Assembly (NCBI GenBank): GCA_037367405.1 | Contig: JAZKJV010003256.1 | Coordinates: forward strand, 434,001 to 498,000 | Direction of reading: 5' to 3' | Length of the DNA: 64,000 bases | From: Ottelia alismoides | Lineage: Eukaryota; Streptophyta; Magnoliopsida; Alismatales; Hydrocharitaceae | Shown here: in pieces, positions 32,227 to 44,720 of the stretch | Numbering within the stretch: position 1 is the first letter of the stretch | Layout of the letters: each line of letters starts with the position of its first letter | Translations under genes and position numbers: made by a program | Notes under the pieces: model-generated | Told to the model about the DNA's origin: nothing | Database searches by the model: none | What the model saw: only the letters and a program-made list of their open reading frames with translations

Positions 32227-33479
32227 CTGTATAGATACTTTGTATATATTTTACCTATATCTCGTACTTTCGCGTAAGTCTATATGTATTTACGGGGTGG
32301 GTAACTACTTTGAAAAAAAATTGGCTTCTTATTCATTTTTGCTATAAAAAACCAAAATCACTTGCATAAAAAAATAAAAAAATCCTAAAAAATGTGTCTG
32401 CATTTCACACACCTGCACTTCATCCAAGCATTTCATTCATTCGCATCTGTTAAAAGTTCTTGGGTTCTGAACGGAGTTATGAGCAGAAACCGAGAGTGAT
32501 CTGGACTTGACCTTAATTGACCTAAATTTCAGAGGAACTTCGCCGAGAAATAGGATTTTAGAAGCTTCAGGTCTTTGACTTAATTCTTTGAGTTCCACAT
32601 GACAATGAACAACGTTTGACTCTTAGTGTCTAACCTGGTATCTTCATTCTGGGTACAACTCTGGAATAGGGAATTAATTTGTACTCTCGCACTATGCACT
32701 TAGCTTAACTCAGACGGGATGTTGGAAGACTGTGTGAGTTTCTTTTCTAGTAGCGTGGAAATCTAAAGACCGGAGTACGGGTTGAAATAAAGCTTCGGAA
32801 AAGGGATGGACGACTGGGCACAATTTTTTCTAAGATCCAAAAAAATGTACGGAAATACAAAGATTCTATATCCGTAGGGGCACAACAAGATCCAAGCAGA
32901 ACCACCAAAAATTCCAAATACAAAGAAGCCACTACCAAATAAATATCTGGCCAAAAAGGTCCAAGCTTCAAGAAAACATGCAGATCTTGGTGGAGACTCG
33001 GCTACACTGGCCAGCTTCACAAGGAGAGGTGACTACACTGGCCACCCTCAAGTTCTTTTCTCCATCTTCTAACTTCTCCCCCCAATTTGATTGTGAACAC
33101 ACCACGACATACCTTAGAAGGAAATACCTGACTCCCCGAGGACGAGTTACTAGAGAGGAGGTTTGCATGGTAGTCTGGCATTCTGGATGGGAAGAGCTAA
33201 AACCTTTCACACACATGAGTCGATTGTTCAATGTTCATAGGGTATGCTTTGGGAAGAGGATTGATCTAAGATGACTCCTGAGCCGAAACTGTGACAATGA
33301 TGTATAGAACTTGAGGGCTGTTGATTTTAAAATTCTAAGTCTCACAGAAGTTCTGCCAAACTAATAATCCAAAGGTCGAGTTTAGTTTCATTTTCACCTA
33401 TAGCTCATGGTCTTGGTATGGAATCCAATCTCATTTCACCTCATGGCATTTTTTTGATGCTCAGGGACGAGCATGGTTT
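32227..33479 (+). mobile_element. 3' noncoding tail of element B
   Basis: No gene supported. Blocks shared with A's tail and D's tail: 'TTGACCTTAATTGACCTAAATTTCAGAGGAAC', 'ATAAAGCTTC', a pair of CTACACTGG boxes exactly 31 bp apart (33002 and 33033), and 'CTCAGGGACGAGCATGGTTTAAGTA' leading into the polypurine tract. (Blocks are quoted across small gaps.) An open frame 32978-33274 (98 aa) crosses the boxes but its reading is not conserved in A. Confidence 0.65.
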
Positions 33480-33492
33480 AAGTACAGGGGGA
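33480..33492 (+). other. Polypurine tract of element B
   Basis: AAGTACAGGGGGA immediately before the 3' LTR; the plus-strand primer in this clade. A has AAGTATAAGGAG (before 37076), D has AAAGCATAGGGGA (minus, 62609-62596). Confidence 0.85.
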
Positions 33493-36400
33493 TAATAAAT
33501 CTCAGATTCATCACTCTAAATCTCATTAATTAAGCTCAAATCCCTCAAAATCATCAGCATTTCTTCATTTATGTAGCATAATTAGCATTCATGCATGTTT
33601 TCATAAGAATTGCATTTTATCCATTATTTGTGCACAAAATAAGAAGCCAAAAATCCCAGATAAAATTGACTTGTAAATAGCCTAACTTCCCTAATTTTTA
33701 ACTAATTCATGCTAACTCCGAATGACCCAAAACTACCTCCACTGTGTACATATCACTCACAAGAATAAATGAAAAATACAAAAATTCACTAACCCAAATA
33801 AGTGGACCAAAAACCTAAACCCTAGTTCTAGGATTCTCAGACTAAAACCCTCATATCATCCCCATCCAGTGTCTGTTTTTATCCTACTCACTTTTGAACT
33901 AATGTGCATTCAATTACCTTCAAAACATGACCAAGTTCAAGTGAATCGGAGCTCGTATGTGAAAGTTGGATTTTGGGTCTCTTTTGTACATTTTGTATTT
34001 TAGCTGTTTTTGACCTATTATTTTATGTAAATATTTAACCTATTTTAGTTTATTTCTTTTTCATCTATCTTCTTCGATAGAATTTTTATTACAATGCAAA
34101 AAATCCAAATCCAAACTGAGCTTGAAATCACAGAAACAAATTGAGTCCAAGTCTTCACTAACTGTTTGTACAAAAGTCATTTTTTTCACCTTTTATTTTA
34201 TTTCTTCTTTTTATTAATTAATAAAAGTCCAAAAAAATTATATTAATGTGTAAATATTTATTCTTGATTTTACCATATTTTTTTCTGATTTTTATCTAGT
34301 TTAAAAATAGCAAAAAATTATAAAACCCAAAAATCAAGGTATTCTATGTACATGGGATACCCCAAAATATCACTTTGTGCAATTGATCGATTTTGGATTT
34401 GATCTCTTCATGAAAGTTGTAGATCTCATCGAGACGAGCAATTTTTGTGAAGATACTTTTTTGATCTGAGTTTGTTTACTATTTCTTTTCTATTTTTCTT
34501 TCTATTTATTCTCTGAATTTTGTGATGCCACGTGTCAGCCACGTGTCAGCCATTTTTGGGGGTTTTATTATTCATTTTTTATAAACAAAATTAATTAAAA
34601 AGGACTGCACATGCGGAGCACGTGCCCTCAGGCACGTGCCACGCACGTGCTGCCCCCTCTCAACCCTAGACCGCCACGTGACCAGGACCGTCCGATCTCG
34701 GCCGATCGGATGGTCCCGACCTCATCTTCTACATCCAGCCACTTCCCAAATCCGGCCGCCGCCCCTCAACTTCTCTGCCGAAGATTTTGACACCCGCCGC
34801 CCCACAAATCTCGCCGCCGATCTCGCCATCTTCGATCCTCGCGAATCCTCATCAAAATCCCGTCGAATCCATTCCCAAATCTCCATCAAATCATGCTCCA
34901 AATCCCTGACAACTCCCTTCCATGTCCGGCCGACCTCCATCCCCTATTTAAGTCCCTCCGGCCCTCCGTGGAAGAGCATCCACTGATTAAAGCCAAGATA
35001 TGAGGAGGGCGGTGACAGCGCCCCCCGTTCATTCATCGATGAGGTCCGGTCTTCCCCAAGGCCGCCGCAGTATCGCCAGCGGCATAGTGCTCTGCTCCGG
35101 CCTTTTCCTGTCGAGCCAACGGTCAACTCCACTACCTCCACCGTCGATAACCTTCAACATCTCCAGCAGCAACGACCGTCTTCGACCAACGACCTACTTC
35201 TTCTCCGGTCAACTTCGCCACCAACTACTTCACCGACAACCTCCTGGAGCTTCGTCTCCGTCCACTCCAACGTTCAACTTCATCGCTCTGCCGACATCGC
35301 TCCAGAGATTCTTCGATAAGAATCCACGATCAAAGCTCCACCCTCCAACCTGCTTCAACTTCGCCTTCTCCAATGCATCAACGACAACCGACCAAACACT
35401 TCATCAACTTCACGTAGCCAGACCCCCCGTCGACCTCCTCGTCGCATGACGCAACAGGAGCTTGGTCCCCCTCCGCAGCACCGGAGCCTCTCCTCCACCT
35501 TCGTCTCTCCTCTACCACCCTCGACGTCCCCGCCTTTGCTGAGCCGCGCCGCTGGGGGCCGTCCCGACACCCCCCCCGGCGCACGTGCGAGGCACGTACG
35601 TCCCGGGGAAACATCAGCCATCACCTGGGGTCACGTGTTTCGCACGTGACCCGTGGGTATATTGCGAAGAACCCTTGTGGGTTGGCCCATATTGCACTAA
35701 AGTCCAACTGCAGAGGTCACGTGCTCCGCGTATGACCCTCTGGCATATTTACAGTTAACCCCCCGAAGGTCCGTATAATTTCTTTCCAGCCCCCGCCGAC
35801 CATGGGTCACGTGCTTAGCACGTGACCTCTTGGAATTTTGCAAAAGTCACCCCAGGACTATTAGTGTTTACATTTCAGTCCGCTTTTACAGTTTCATGTT
35901 TATTTAAAATTGTATAAATAACTCTGTATTCCTTTATCATTTTAGACCTCTACATTGCACTATTTTATTATCCAAAAATAGCATTTTGTTCCGCATTTAA
36001 TTCTCTACATCATGACATATTGTGAACATTTTTGTGATCAATGGTTAATTAATAATTAATTGTTTTGTGGAAAATTGTATATTTTACCCATTTTGTGCTC
36101 TAAAATTTGCCATTGATTAACCGTTACTCTTAAATTCTCGAAAAATCTACTCTTAAAATTCTCGAAAAATCACGGATTGTAGAATTGATTGTGGTTAACA
36201 TAGTGCCCAAAAAGAATTGCATTTGCATGCATAGTTTGCCATATAAAAATTATTTTGCATATTTCGATGTTTTGATTTTTAATAGGTATTAAATCTCACA
36301 TTTTCGAGGTTTAGGATTTTTCTGAGATCTATTACCTAGTGATAGGTTTAGATAATTTTATCCCTTAAAATAATTAGGTTTAATATTTATTATAATTAAA

Positions 36401-36866
36401 TATTGAAATTCACTTTGTTTGCATTTAAAAATTCATAAAAAATTCATCTTGCATCCAAAAATTCCAAAAAAATTACAGTGCATTCATTTCATCATAATTT
36501 GCATTGTGGCCAAGTTTCGTATTTTTCGGACATTGTTTGAGTGTGATTTATATTTTAGTCCCTAAAATAGGCCAAATTTGCATTTTGCATTCTTTATTGC
36601 ATTAAAAATTAGAAAAAAGACTGCCTTGAAAGCCACGCATGAACTTTGATAGACAAAATTCTAGGTTGTTCCTTTGCCTCCTTGTGTTCGACCTTGGGAC
36701 TTGCCAAAGTAAAATAAACATAAAACCACATGACAAAAAATTGACTAAATAATTGTGGTTATTTACTTGATCGATTTCGATTGCCGCCTACAACAAAACA
36801 ACACATATATTTTTAAGCGAACGACAATAATTCATATTTTTAAACAATGCAATATCGGACCTGTTA
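33493..36866 (+). mobile_element. 3' LTR of element B
   Basis: 3374 bp, from TAATAAATCTCAG (the first TG has become TA) to GACCTGTTA (the final CA has become TA). TATA-like CTATTTAAG at 34944-34952, twelve CACGTG boxes. Followed by the target duplication GGGAC. Confidence 0.92.
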
Positions 36867-36871
36867 GGGAC
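36867..36871 (+). repeat. Target site duplication of element B, right
   Basis: GGGAC, identical to 13237-13241. Confidence 0.93.
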
Positions 36872-37075
36872 CTAAATAGAGATTTATGGAACTTTAAGGC
36901 TGTTAGGTCTTAAATCCTCTTCCCAATGAGGTTCCACCACATTATTAATCCAAAGGTCAAGTTGAGCTCCATTTTCACCTTTTGTTCATGACCTTGGTAT
37001 GAAACCCAAAATCATTTCACTTTTTGCATTTCATTTTTGTTGCTCGGGGACGAGCAAGGTTTAAGTATAAGGAGT
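36872..37075 (+). mobile_element. 3' noncoding tail of element A, right part, with polypurine tract
   Basis: Continues A's tail after B. It matches B's last 200 bp before the LTR (TTCACC-TTGTTCATG-CCTTGGTATG, GGGGACGAGCAAGG) and D's tail (TGTTAGGT-TTAAATCC). Ends in TTTAAGTATAAGGAGT, the polypurine tract, followed by the LTR start TGATGAATCC at 37076. Confidence 0.8.
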
Positions 37076-38352
37076 TGATGAATCCGTGATTCATCTCTAA
37101 AAGTTGAAAATAGAGCTATGTTACCGAGTAATTAGCTGCATTCCTCTATTTATTTTGCAAATTTACCATTCATGCATTTATAATTAGTATCTACATTTTA
37201 GTATGCATATTTGCATTAAATAAGAAGCCAAATTCCTTTGTAAATATCACATGTATTATACCATATTTTTCACTATTTTTATTTATTTATCGCTAACTCA
37301 GAATTTAATAAAATCAACTCTATAGTTTATATATTACCAATACTAATAAAGAAAAATTATCAAAAATACTAACTTGTAAAATTGACCAATAAAATTCAAA
37401 CCCTAGTTTGAGACTAAGACCCTTAAAATGCGAATGTATTTCTCAAACGGTTTCCTATGGACCCCTGCTCACACTTGAATTAATGTACGTTCAATTACCT
37501 TCAAAACAAGACCAAATTCAAATGAATCGGAGTTCATATGTGAAATTTGGGTTTTGGCCACCCATTGTATATTGTACATATGACTCTTTATTTATTTTAT
37601 TTATTATTTATTTTTTAATTATTAAAAAATAAAAAAAATTTAAGTTGTAAATATGTATTTATATTTTATTGGATTTTATTTTGATTTTTATCATATTTAA
37701 AAATAACAACAGCTGCAAAACATAAAAATATAGTATTTTGTGTCTAGAGGATACCACCAAAAATACTTCTTGTACAAATGATTTATTTTGATCTTGGTTC
37801 TTCACAGAAGTTGTAGATCTCGTTGAAATGAGAAACTTTCATGTTGATCACTTTTTGATTTGACCCATATTATTATTTCCTTTTTATTTTTCTTTTTATT
37901 TATTTTTTGATTTTTCTGGGAGCGATACGTGGCTGTTCTTAGAGCCACCACGTGTCACCCCCTTTTCTTTTCTTTTCCTTTTTTATATTTATATAATTTT
38001 TTATTTTACTTCCTTTCTTTTTATTTTCTTTTATTTATTTATTTGTCTAAATTCTTTTATTTTTTCTTTGTTTATTATTATTATTTTATTATTATTTATT
38101 TTACTTTATTTACTTATTTCATTTTAATTTTAAATTTTAATTTTTATTTTTAAGTTCCAATTTCAAATGTTTACTTTATTTAATTTTTGTTAATTTTACC
38201 TACCACGTGGCCGCCCCTGCACACGCCATGTGGCGCTTTCTCTACCCTCTCACCCTTCTCTCTCCTTCCTCCAACAACTGCCCCTTGCCCACTCTAATCA
38301 CCGCTCCATGTAACCCACTCGCCTCCACCTTCGTTGGAGAAGACCCGACCAT

Positions 38353-38362
38353 CTTTAAATAG
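38353..38362 (+). promoter_or_regulatory. TATA-like box, A 3' LTR
   Basis: CTTTAAATAG in GC-rich surroundings, 140 nt before the GTGAGATCC box. Confidence 0.55.
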
Positions 38363-38492
38363 AGGACATCCCCCAACCCTGGTCGTTATTCGCCACATGA
38401 GAGAGGGAGAGCCCAAGCTTCTTGAGTGCTCCGGTGACATCGTAAGCACTCGATTGACGTTGACGACGGCCCGTGTTGTTTCCAATCTCCAA

Positions 38493-38501
38493 GTGAGATC
38501 C
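38493..38501 (+). promoter_or_regulatory. Donor-like GTGAGATCC box, A 3' LTR
   Basis: CTCCAA|GTGAGATCC; third copy of the box. Confidence 0.45.
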
Positions 38502-38802
38502 ACGAAGACCTTTGTCTTCGTGCTGTAGAAGACCGCCTTCTGCTCAAGCATCGTGGCCGATGCCAACCACATGAGCCTACATTTGGAGCCACTCATGCAA
38601 CACCTCCAACTTCAGGCGTAATCCATTTCCAGGTGAAACCTCTTTCTTCTTCCCTGCTTATTTTGATAGATCTTCCTTTCAAAACCTCTGTTACAGATTC
38701 CCCTTTTACCCATCATTTTGTGCCTTTCTCCATTTTTCATTCACGACTTCGCTGCCATCATCGATTCTTCCCACCTCCTCTGTATCTCTTGCAAACCCCA
38801 TC

Positions 38803-38807
38803 ATTAC
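38803..38807 (+). repeat. Target site duplication of the solo copia LTR, left
   Basis: ATTAC, identical to 41418-41422. Confidence 0.93.
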
Positions 38808-41417
38808 TGTTGGACATGCAAGCCCACAATGAGGCATTATGCAATAAATGTTATTGCAAATATCATTCCCTGATATGAAATGAAGAATAACAAATTTGCA
38901 TAATAGGTCCCTTAGTATAATTAAGGTTATGTACCATGGCCATCTTGATGATCATACAACTGTTGATTCAATTATTGAATCATAGAGGCTGATACTATGA
39001 TGAATATCTAAAGAGTTAGATTGAGGACTCATCAAGCTCCGTCAAATGATTATTAAGAGATGATCTCCAGTCTGAGAAGGAGATGACAATCCTTTCTCTA
39101 AAGGATGATATCTAATCAACCTCTTGATGGAGCTCCTCTGCATAGGAATTGAGATTTGGAGGTGTTAGATAAGTTAGGTCAAAAGAGTCGACTTAACAAT
39201 ATCGAGATAACCAAAGTCCTATGCTGTATGCTTTCACGATATAGGCACATATCCTCTGACCGGAGACATATGTGTTACTACATGTTTGAGTATGTACATT
39301 TGGTAGACGAATAGGTTGATGACCTAATCAAGGTCTATACACCGACGCACTGGTGTGCATATAAGGGCATATAAGTAATACAATATCTCAAAGGGATCAT
39401 GCAGGTTCATTTGCTGAACCGGAAGACATGAGCTCACTCATGTGATATTGGGAAGATCAAATTCCGTGCACGCTCATCTCGCTTTGGAAGCTTGACTGAA
39501 TTTGTAGGTTTGATATATGATTTTGGAAAGCATATGATCATCACCTGGGTATGATATATGCTTTTGGAAAGGATGTGATCGATACCAACTCCCAATAGTC
39601 AAATGAGAAAATTAATGATAAATCCCTGAAGTAGACAGTGTAAAATTGATCTAATACTTGGGGTTTATTCTGGGTCTTCCAGTATGCAGGATGTACAGAT
39701 ATTAGGAATACTTGAGGGTGATGTGATCATAAACGATTGTGTACCCATGATGCTTCCATAGAGAGGGAGTGATGAAACATGTTTGGATTTCAGTGACTCC
39801 TCTCATAGAGAAGTAATCTGATCCTAGTCCAAATGTTGGACCTTGATCTGAATGTGATTCAGATACAATGGGAAGATTAGATTTACGCTCTTGATTTAAT
39901 CAAGCATCTATGAGAGGTCCACAAGATCTGGTTTTGAGATGTGATCTCAATATCCAAGTCACTATACATGGAATAATACAACCACCCTGTCCTTATCTCC
40001 AAGTATTCACGGAAAGCCCGTTATCCTTGAAAGAGTTCATGGATAATTTCATTGTTGATATATGTATCCGAGCATCGAGAAAATGGATAATTAAATGTGA
40101 TTTAATTATCATGAATAATATGAATTTGATTCATATTATATGGAGAGTTATATAAAAATAATTAAATGTGATTTCATTATCAAAGACGTAAATAATGTGA
40201 ATGTGATTCATATTATTTGGGCACATGAGAATAGCGATCGAAGATGATTAAATGTGATTTAATTATCATGGATATTGAATAATGTGGGTAGAACTATCCA
40301 TATTAATCATATATATTATAAATGTGATTTATAATATATAAGAGAGAGCTATTTGTAATTTACATTTGTTAATTAAGTGTCGATGTAAATTGGATTCACA
40401 TTGGACAATTAATTGAAAAATGTAATTTACATTTTATTTTGGGCTGTTAATGTGATTCACAATTTTCCAATGGTAAGATTGCAATATTCACAAAATAATT
40501 ATGAATTATTTTTGTAGAATAATTTACAACAAGTATTATTGTAAATCTTGGAGATTTCCACGGAATAATGTAATCTCATGAGATTACATGAGATTGCCAC
40601 CAACTCCCATATTATGGAAGGAGGCAATCTTCATTCCATAATCTCCATGCTTGATTGATTTAATTTGAGATTAATTTGCATTGATTTTTCAATATATATT
40701 TAATCTAAATTAAATTAATTGTTTTTGTGTTTTTACAACAAAATCTTGGTCATTGAAAGAAATACAAATCAATCTCATCCATTGGATTTGTGTGCACATG
40801 GATTGGGATCCATGGATTCCCAAAATACTATATAAGAAGAGGCAGCTTTGCTCTTCAAAGTTACATAAAAGAACAACAACAACATATGCTCTTTCTCTCT
40901 CTCATTCTCTACACATCCCCTCTCTCTCTCTCTCATTGTGGCCGTCCACCATGGAGCCTTAGAGAGAGTCTCCATCGCCGCAGCGTTGTCGTTATGCTGT
41001 TGGATTGTTTTCTTGTGCATCTCCATCTCCTTCGGTGCACCTCTCTCATGAAGAAGACGTTGTATCTCATGTAACGAGATCAGGATATTCGTCGATTGGA
41101 TCATCAACATGGATTGCGAGGAGCACACATTTCATTAACGCGCTTGCAAGCGTCTCCTCCGTCGGATCGTACTTGAGACATGAGGTCTCTTTGTTTAGAG
41201 ACTCGATCGCAACCATGCTTCATGAGGTAACCCTAATACTTGTTTGTGGTTTAGATGAAATGATCTGAGAAGTATTCTTGGATCATGTGTTTTCATCACA
41301 TGAAAATTTTTTAAATTCCGCTCCCTCGAGCAACTAGTGCGACTAGTCACTCCCGATCGCATACGATGCGATCCTCATGCTTCCGTGATGCGCTTAAGGA
41401 TCTTACTATATTCTTCA
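38808..41417 (+). mobile_element. Solo LTR of the copia family
   Basis: 2610 bp, TGTTGGACATGC to TATTCTTCA, flanked by ATTAC on both sides. It aligns with the LTRs at 18780 and 27095 along its whole length but is clearly more diverged and has extra sequence around 40080-40260 (repeated AATTAAATGTGATTTAATTATC-like pieces). TATA box CTATATAAG at 40828, donor-like GAG|GTAACC (GT at 41227-41228), inverted repeat 41328-41352. Product of LTR-LTR recombination that deleted the interior (established mechanism). Confidence 0.93.
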
Positions 41418-41422
41418 ATTAC
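41418..41422 (+). repeat. Target site duplication of the solo copia LTR, right
   Basis: ATTAC directly after the LTR end TTCA. Confidence 0.93.
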
Positions 41423-42244
41423 CCCCCTCTCCTCTCCTTCACCACGTAAGGAGCAGTCACCCACCTCCTTCCTGTTACCTACGGATGAGCTTCAAGCTCA
41501 ATCCATGAGTGGCTATTATAGGGTGAAGATGAAGCATTTCCTGCTACACCAACTAGCTGTTTTATTAGAGCTCCTTAACCTTCAACAAGGAGCAGAGTCG
41601 AGCCCCTCTCCTTAGAGCTCAAACACCTAGCATTCAACCTGGGAACATAAAGCAACAAACAGACCTTGTCTTCTCCACCGGATAACCTCCACGCCCATCA
41701 GAGGTCGCACCATGGTCGTGAGTCGACCGAGAGCGAACAATCAAGTCGCAGCAACAAGCTTCTCCTCCGCCCATACTGCAAGCTAGCCTGTCTCCATCAC
41801 CAGCGACACACCTTCGCCCCGATGACCCTTGGCCGTGTGTCAGTTGTCGGAACGACCTCAACCCACCTACGCTTTGAGCTCTGCTTTCCTCATGCATCGA
41901 GTAGTTATGACTTTTCTGCCTGGGCTCACATTACCTCGAGTATCGCCCTCAACATGCATCCAACTGCGAGTTGCCTCGATAATCGCTCGACTCCCCTGCA
42001 GGTCCTCGCTCCACCTCTTTGCGGAGCCCACTCCAGTTCACCCACCAGCTCCGCCTAGCCTTAGCGACAACACCCCATCTCAGGCAGCGTACCAAGCCAG
42101 CCCTCCCCTTACATGCGTGACACATGAGTGAGGGGGACAATTGAACCGTAGCCCTAGCTTTTCATAGAATAACAAAAGTGCCTCTTAGGTAAAGTCATTA
42201 GAACATGGAAAGCACATGCCATTGCAAATATTTTCTAAGGCCCC
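41423..42244 (+). mobile_element. 3' LTR of element A, second part
   Basis: GC-rich LTR middle between the solo copia LTR and the minus-strand LTR C'. Open frames here (41337-41615, 41666-42058, 41829-42131) overlap each other in different frames with proline/serine-rich products; I take them as composition effects of the GC-rich LTR block. Confidence 0.6.
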
Positions 42245-44525
42245 TGATAACTAAGGAAAATTAAGGGTCGCATGGTCTCACAAGGCGAGGCCGCGATCGA
42301 TGAATTGACCACTCAACCTTTCCTGGTTAGTCAACAATTAACCCACAATAATTAATAAAGCAATAAATATAAAAAATTGGAATTAAAATTTATTTTCTCT
42401 ACCATAAAATGCATAACAGGCAAGCAAGTAGAGTTCGAACATTGGGAGCAACCGAGAGCCTATGGTTATCTATATACAACAAAGTCAATCATTTATGTAG
42501 GTCTTCTTGTGGGTTTTTTGGATTTTATATATTTTTTATTTTATTTTTGGTTTTATAATTTTATACTCTTTTTATCAATTTTTTTATATTTTATTTTTCA
42601 TTTAGATATTATATATATGTGTGTATATATGTATATGTATAAATACAATACAAGGTATATATATACTATGTGTATATAAATAAGTAAAAATAGTCAAAAT
42701 ACATTGAAAATAAAGTTTTTGTGATTTTTATTTTTTTTTCTAATTTTTTGTTATTTTTCTGGATTTTTTTTGCTAATTTTTATATATTTTAAAGTTAAAA
42801 ATACCCTAAATAAGGGGTTAAATAAATACCTAAAATTGATTTGGATGTTAAAAATAATAAATCATTCCCAAAATTACCTAAACCAATTTTAATATATAAA
42901 TTTTTATATAAATTATAAAATAGAAAAAGATTTTTTGGGGGTTTTTAAGAGTTTCTAATATTTTTATAAAGGATTTTGGGGTTTTTCGATTTTTAGAGTT
43001 TCCGTTTTTCCATTTTTCGTGATTTTTGATCTGTAAATAAAATAGGTACAAATACTTTATATATATATTTGGAATTTTTAGATGTGTGTTTATATTTTTT
43101 TGGGTATTTTCTAAGTTAAATCGGGAGAATATGGCTCCTATTTGATTTTTAATAAATCATTAAATGCTAAAAAATGCCAAACAAATACATGGCGTGAAAA
43201 TACATGGAAAAATGCATCTAATCCTATTTTTGCATATTTTTCAAGGACATTAGTTATTTTAATAATTCGATAAATAACAAAAAAATACATGTCCTAGCAG
43301 GGGCATAAATGCAAATAAAATAAACTTCAGGGGTCATAGTGTAAATTTACAAAAAGTTTACAACTTTTATTTAATTTTTAAAAACTAATTTACAATTACA
43401 AAACCCGCTAGGGTACTCATGAAATTTACCCATCATATGGGACAACATGTGACACACGCTCGGAGGGACCTAAATGTTAATACAGAAAGTTTGGGGGCCT
43501 TCCAGCAATTTTCACCAAAAATATACAACTCGCTTTAAATTTTATTGGACTTTTTAGAAATATAAAAACCTGCAGGGGTTTACATGCAATTTCGCCACCT
43601 CACATGGGATGGAACGTAATGTGACGAGGACTGACCAAAGTATAATTACATAAAAGGTTAGGGGTCCATTTACAAAATATCCATTTATTTTTAAATGATA
43701 ACTTTTATTTACAACATCAAATAGTAAATACGAAAAGATACAGGGCTAAATATGCAATTACCCCATTAGGACACGTGATCTGACGGTCGTCCTCCCTTCA
43801 CTTGGACACGTGGCGTGTTGTGGTGAGCCGATGATGCTTCACCTTCGATGACCTGGATTAAATCGGCGTGGATGATCTGACGGTGAAGGCGAGCTCGATC
43901 CAACAGTTCTGGTGCAACCTGGGGGCGGCTCATGATCGAACGACGCTGAAGCTACCAGGAAGAACATGTCAAGAACTCGCCTGATCTCCCTCGGCCATCT
44001 AGGACGCTCGTAGGTGGTGTAAAAGGGAGCAGAGGCTCCTCCGCGTCAGGTGCATCCTTTAGAAGGCTCGCCGGAGCTCGGACGACAGCGGACGAGCTCT
44101 AAGAAAATAGGAGCTCCAACAAACCTTTGATCTTGCGAAAATCGACCCTTGCGGGTCCTTTGGCCCTTCTATCCTACGCAAGCAAAATGAGGCTCCGAGG
44201 GCCTTACTAGGGGTGAAACGAGGCGGAATGGGTCGAGCAAAGCTCTTCCGACGAGCGAGGGAGGTGGAGGAGCCGATCTCCAAATCGGGGACAATCTGGG
44301 TGAGATGAGTACGAGCAGGCATAGGGTAGCGACCTGGGAAAGATATGAGGGTGACATCAGGGTCAAAGGACATATGGTTAAGCGTAGAGGAGCTCGTCGG
44401 AGCTCGACTCCGGCGAACTATGCGGATGTTCGATTAAGCTAATCTAGCTAACTAGAGATCAATCTAAGAGCGGGAAACAGAAGCTAAGATTAAGTGCAAC
44501 TAAAATAAAGAATAAAAAACACATC

Positions 44526-44535
44526 TCTTATACCT
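44526..44535 (-). promoter_or_regulatory. Donor-like AGGTATAAG, LTR C'
   Basis: Minus strand CCCCAG|GTATAAG, about 188 nt after the TATA box; LTR C has CTTAG|GTATAAG at the same distance. Confidence 0.45.
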
Positions 44536-44710
44536 GGGGAGTGCCCAGGGAGCAGGGTGGTCGGAGAACCATCGTGGGTGCACCTCCGTGCTCCTGGAGC
44601 TCAGCCTGGCCGCAAGTCGATTTTCCTTGTCACGATAAGATTATCTGGATCCAAGATGAGGCTTCCTAAACTCAAAACGGTGACCAAATTTAAAGAAGGA
44701 GGTGGGGGAT

Positions 44711-44720
44711 TTTATTTATA
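44711..44720 (-). promoter_or_regulatory. TATA box, LTR C'
   Basis: Minus strand TATAAATAAA, preceded by AAGGTC. The LTR C copy is at 53471-53480. Confidence 0.6.

Larger units (their letters stand above)
13242..36866 (+). mobile_element. Element B: non-autonomous gypsy-type retrotransposon (carries a nested copia)
   Basis: Complete by structure: 5' LTR 13242-16635, PBS 16638, leader, degenerate coding region, hairpin array, polypurine tract 33480-33492, 3' LTR 33493-36866, and identical flanking GGGAC. Without the nested copia (18780-29594) it is about 12.8 kb. It encodes a gag-position protein with no recognisable gag core, a decayed aspartic protease and further hydrophilic frames, but no RT, RNase H or integrase. 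LTRs differ at roughly 7% of sites in the first 220 bp by eye, more than the copia LTRs, which fits the nesting order. It must have been mobilised by an autonomous Athila-like partner (inference). Confidence 0.88.
37076..38807 (+). mobile_element. 3' LTR of element A, first part
   Basis: Starts TGATGAATCCGTGATTCATC. AT-rich U3 with a CACGTG near 37950, TATA-like CTTTAAATAG at 38353-38362, the GTGAGATCC box at 38493 and a donor-like CCAGGTGAAA near 38630. It is not a near-identical partner of LTR segment 1 (604), so A's own 5' LTR is missing or beyond recognition. The solo copia LTR follows at 38808. Confidence 0.75.

Noticed and set aside
32978..33274. 98-aa frame in the tail of B as an env-like gene
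   Set aside because: No signal peptide or membrane segment, and the A and D tails do not keep the frame.
44059..44373. 104-aa minus-strand frame in LTR C'
   Set aside because: In LTR orientation, so considered as a possible leader peptide, but not preserved in LTR C.
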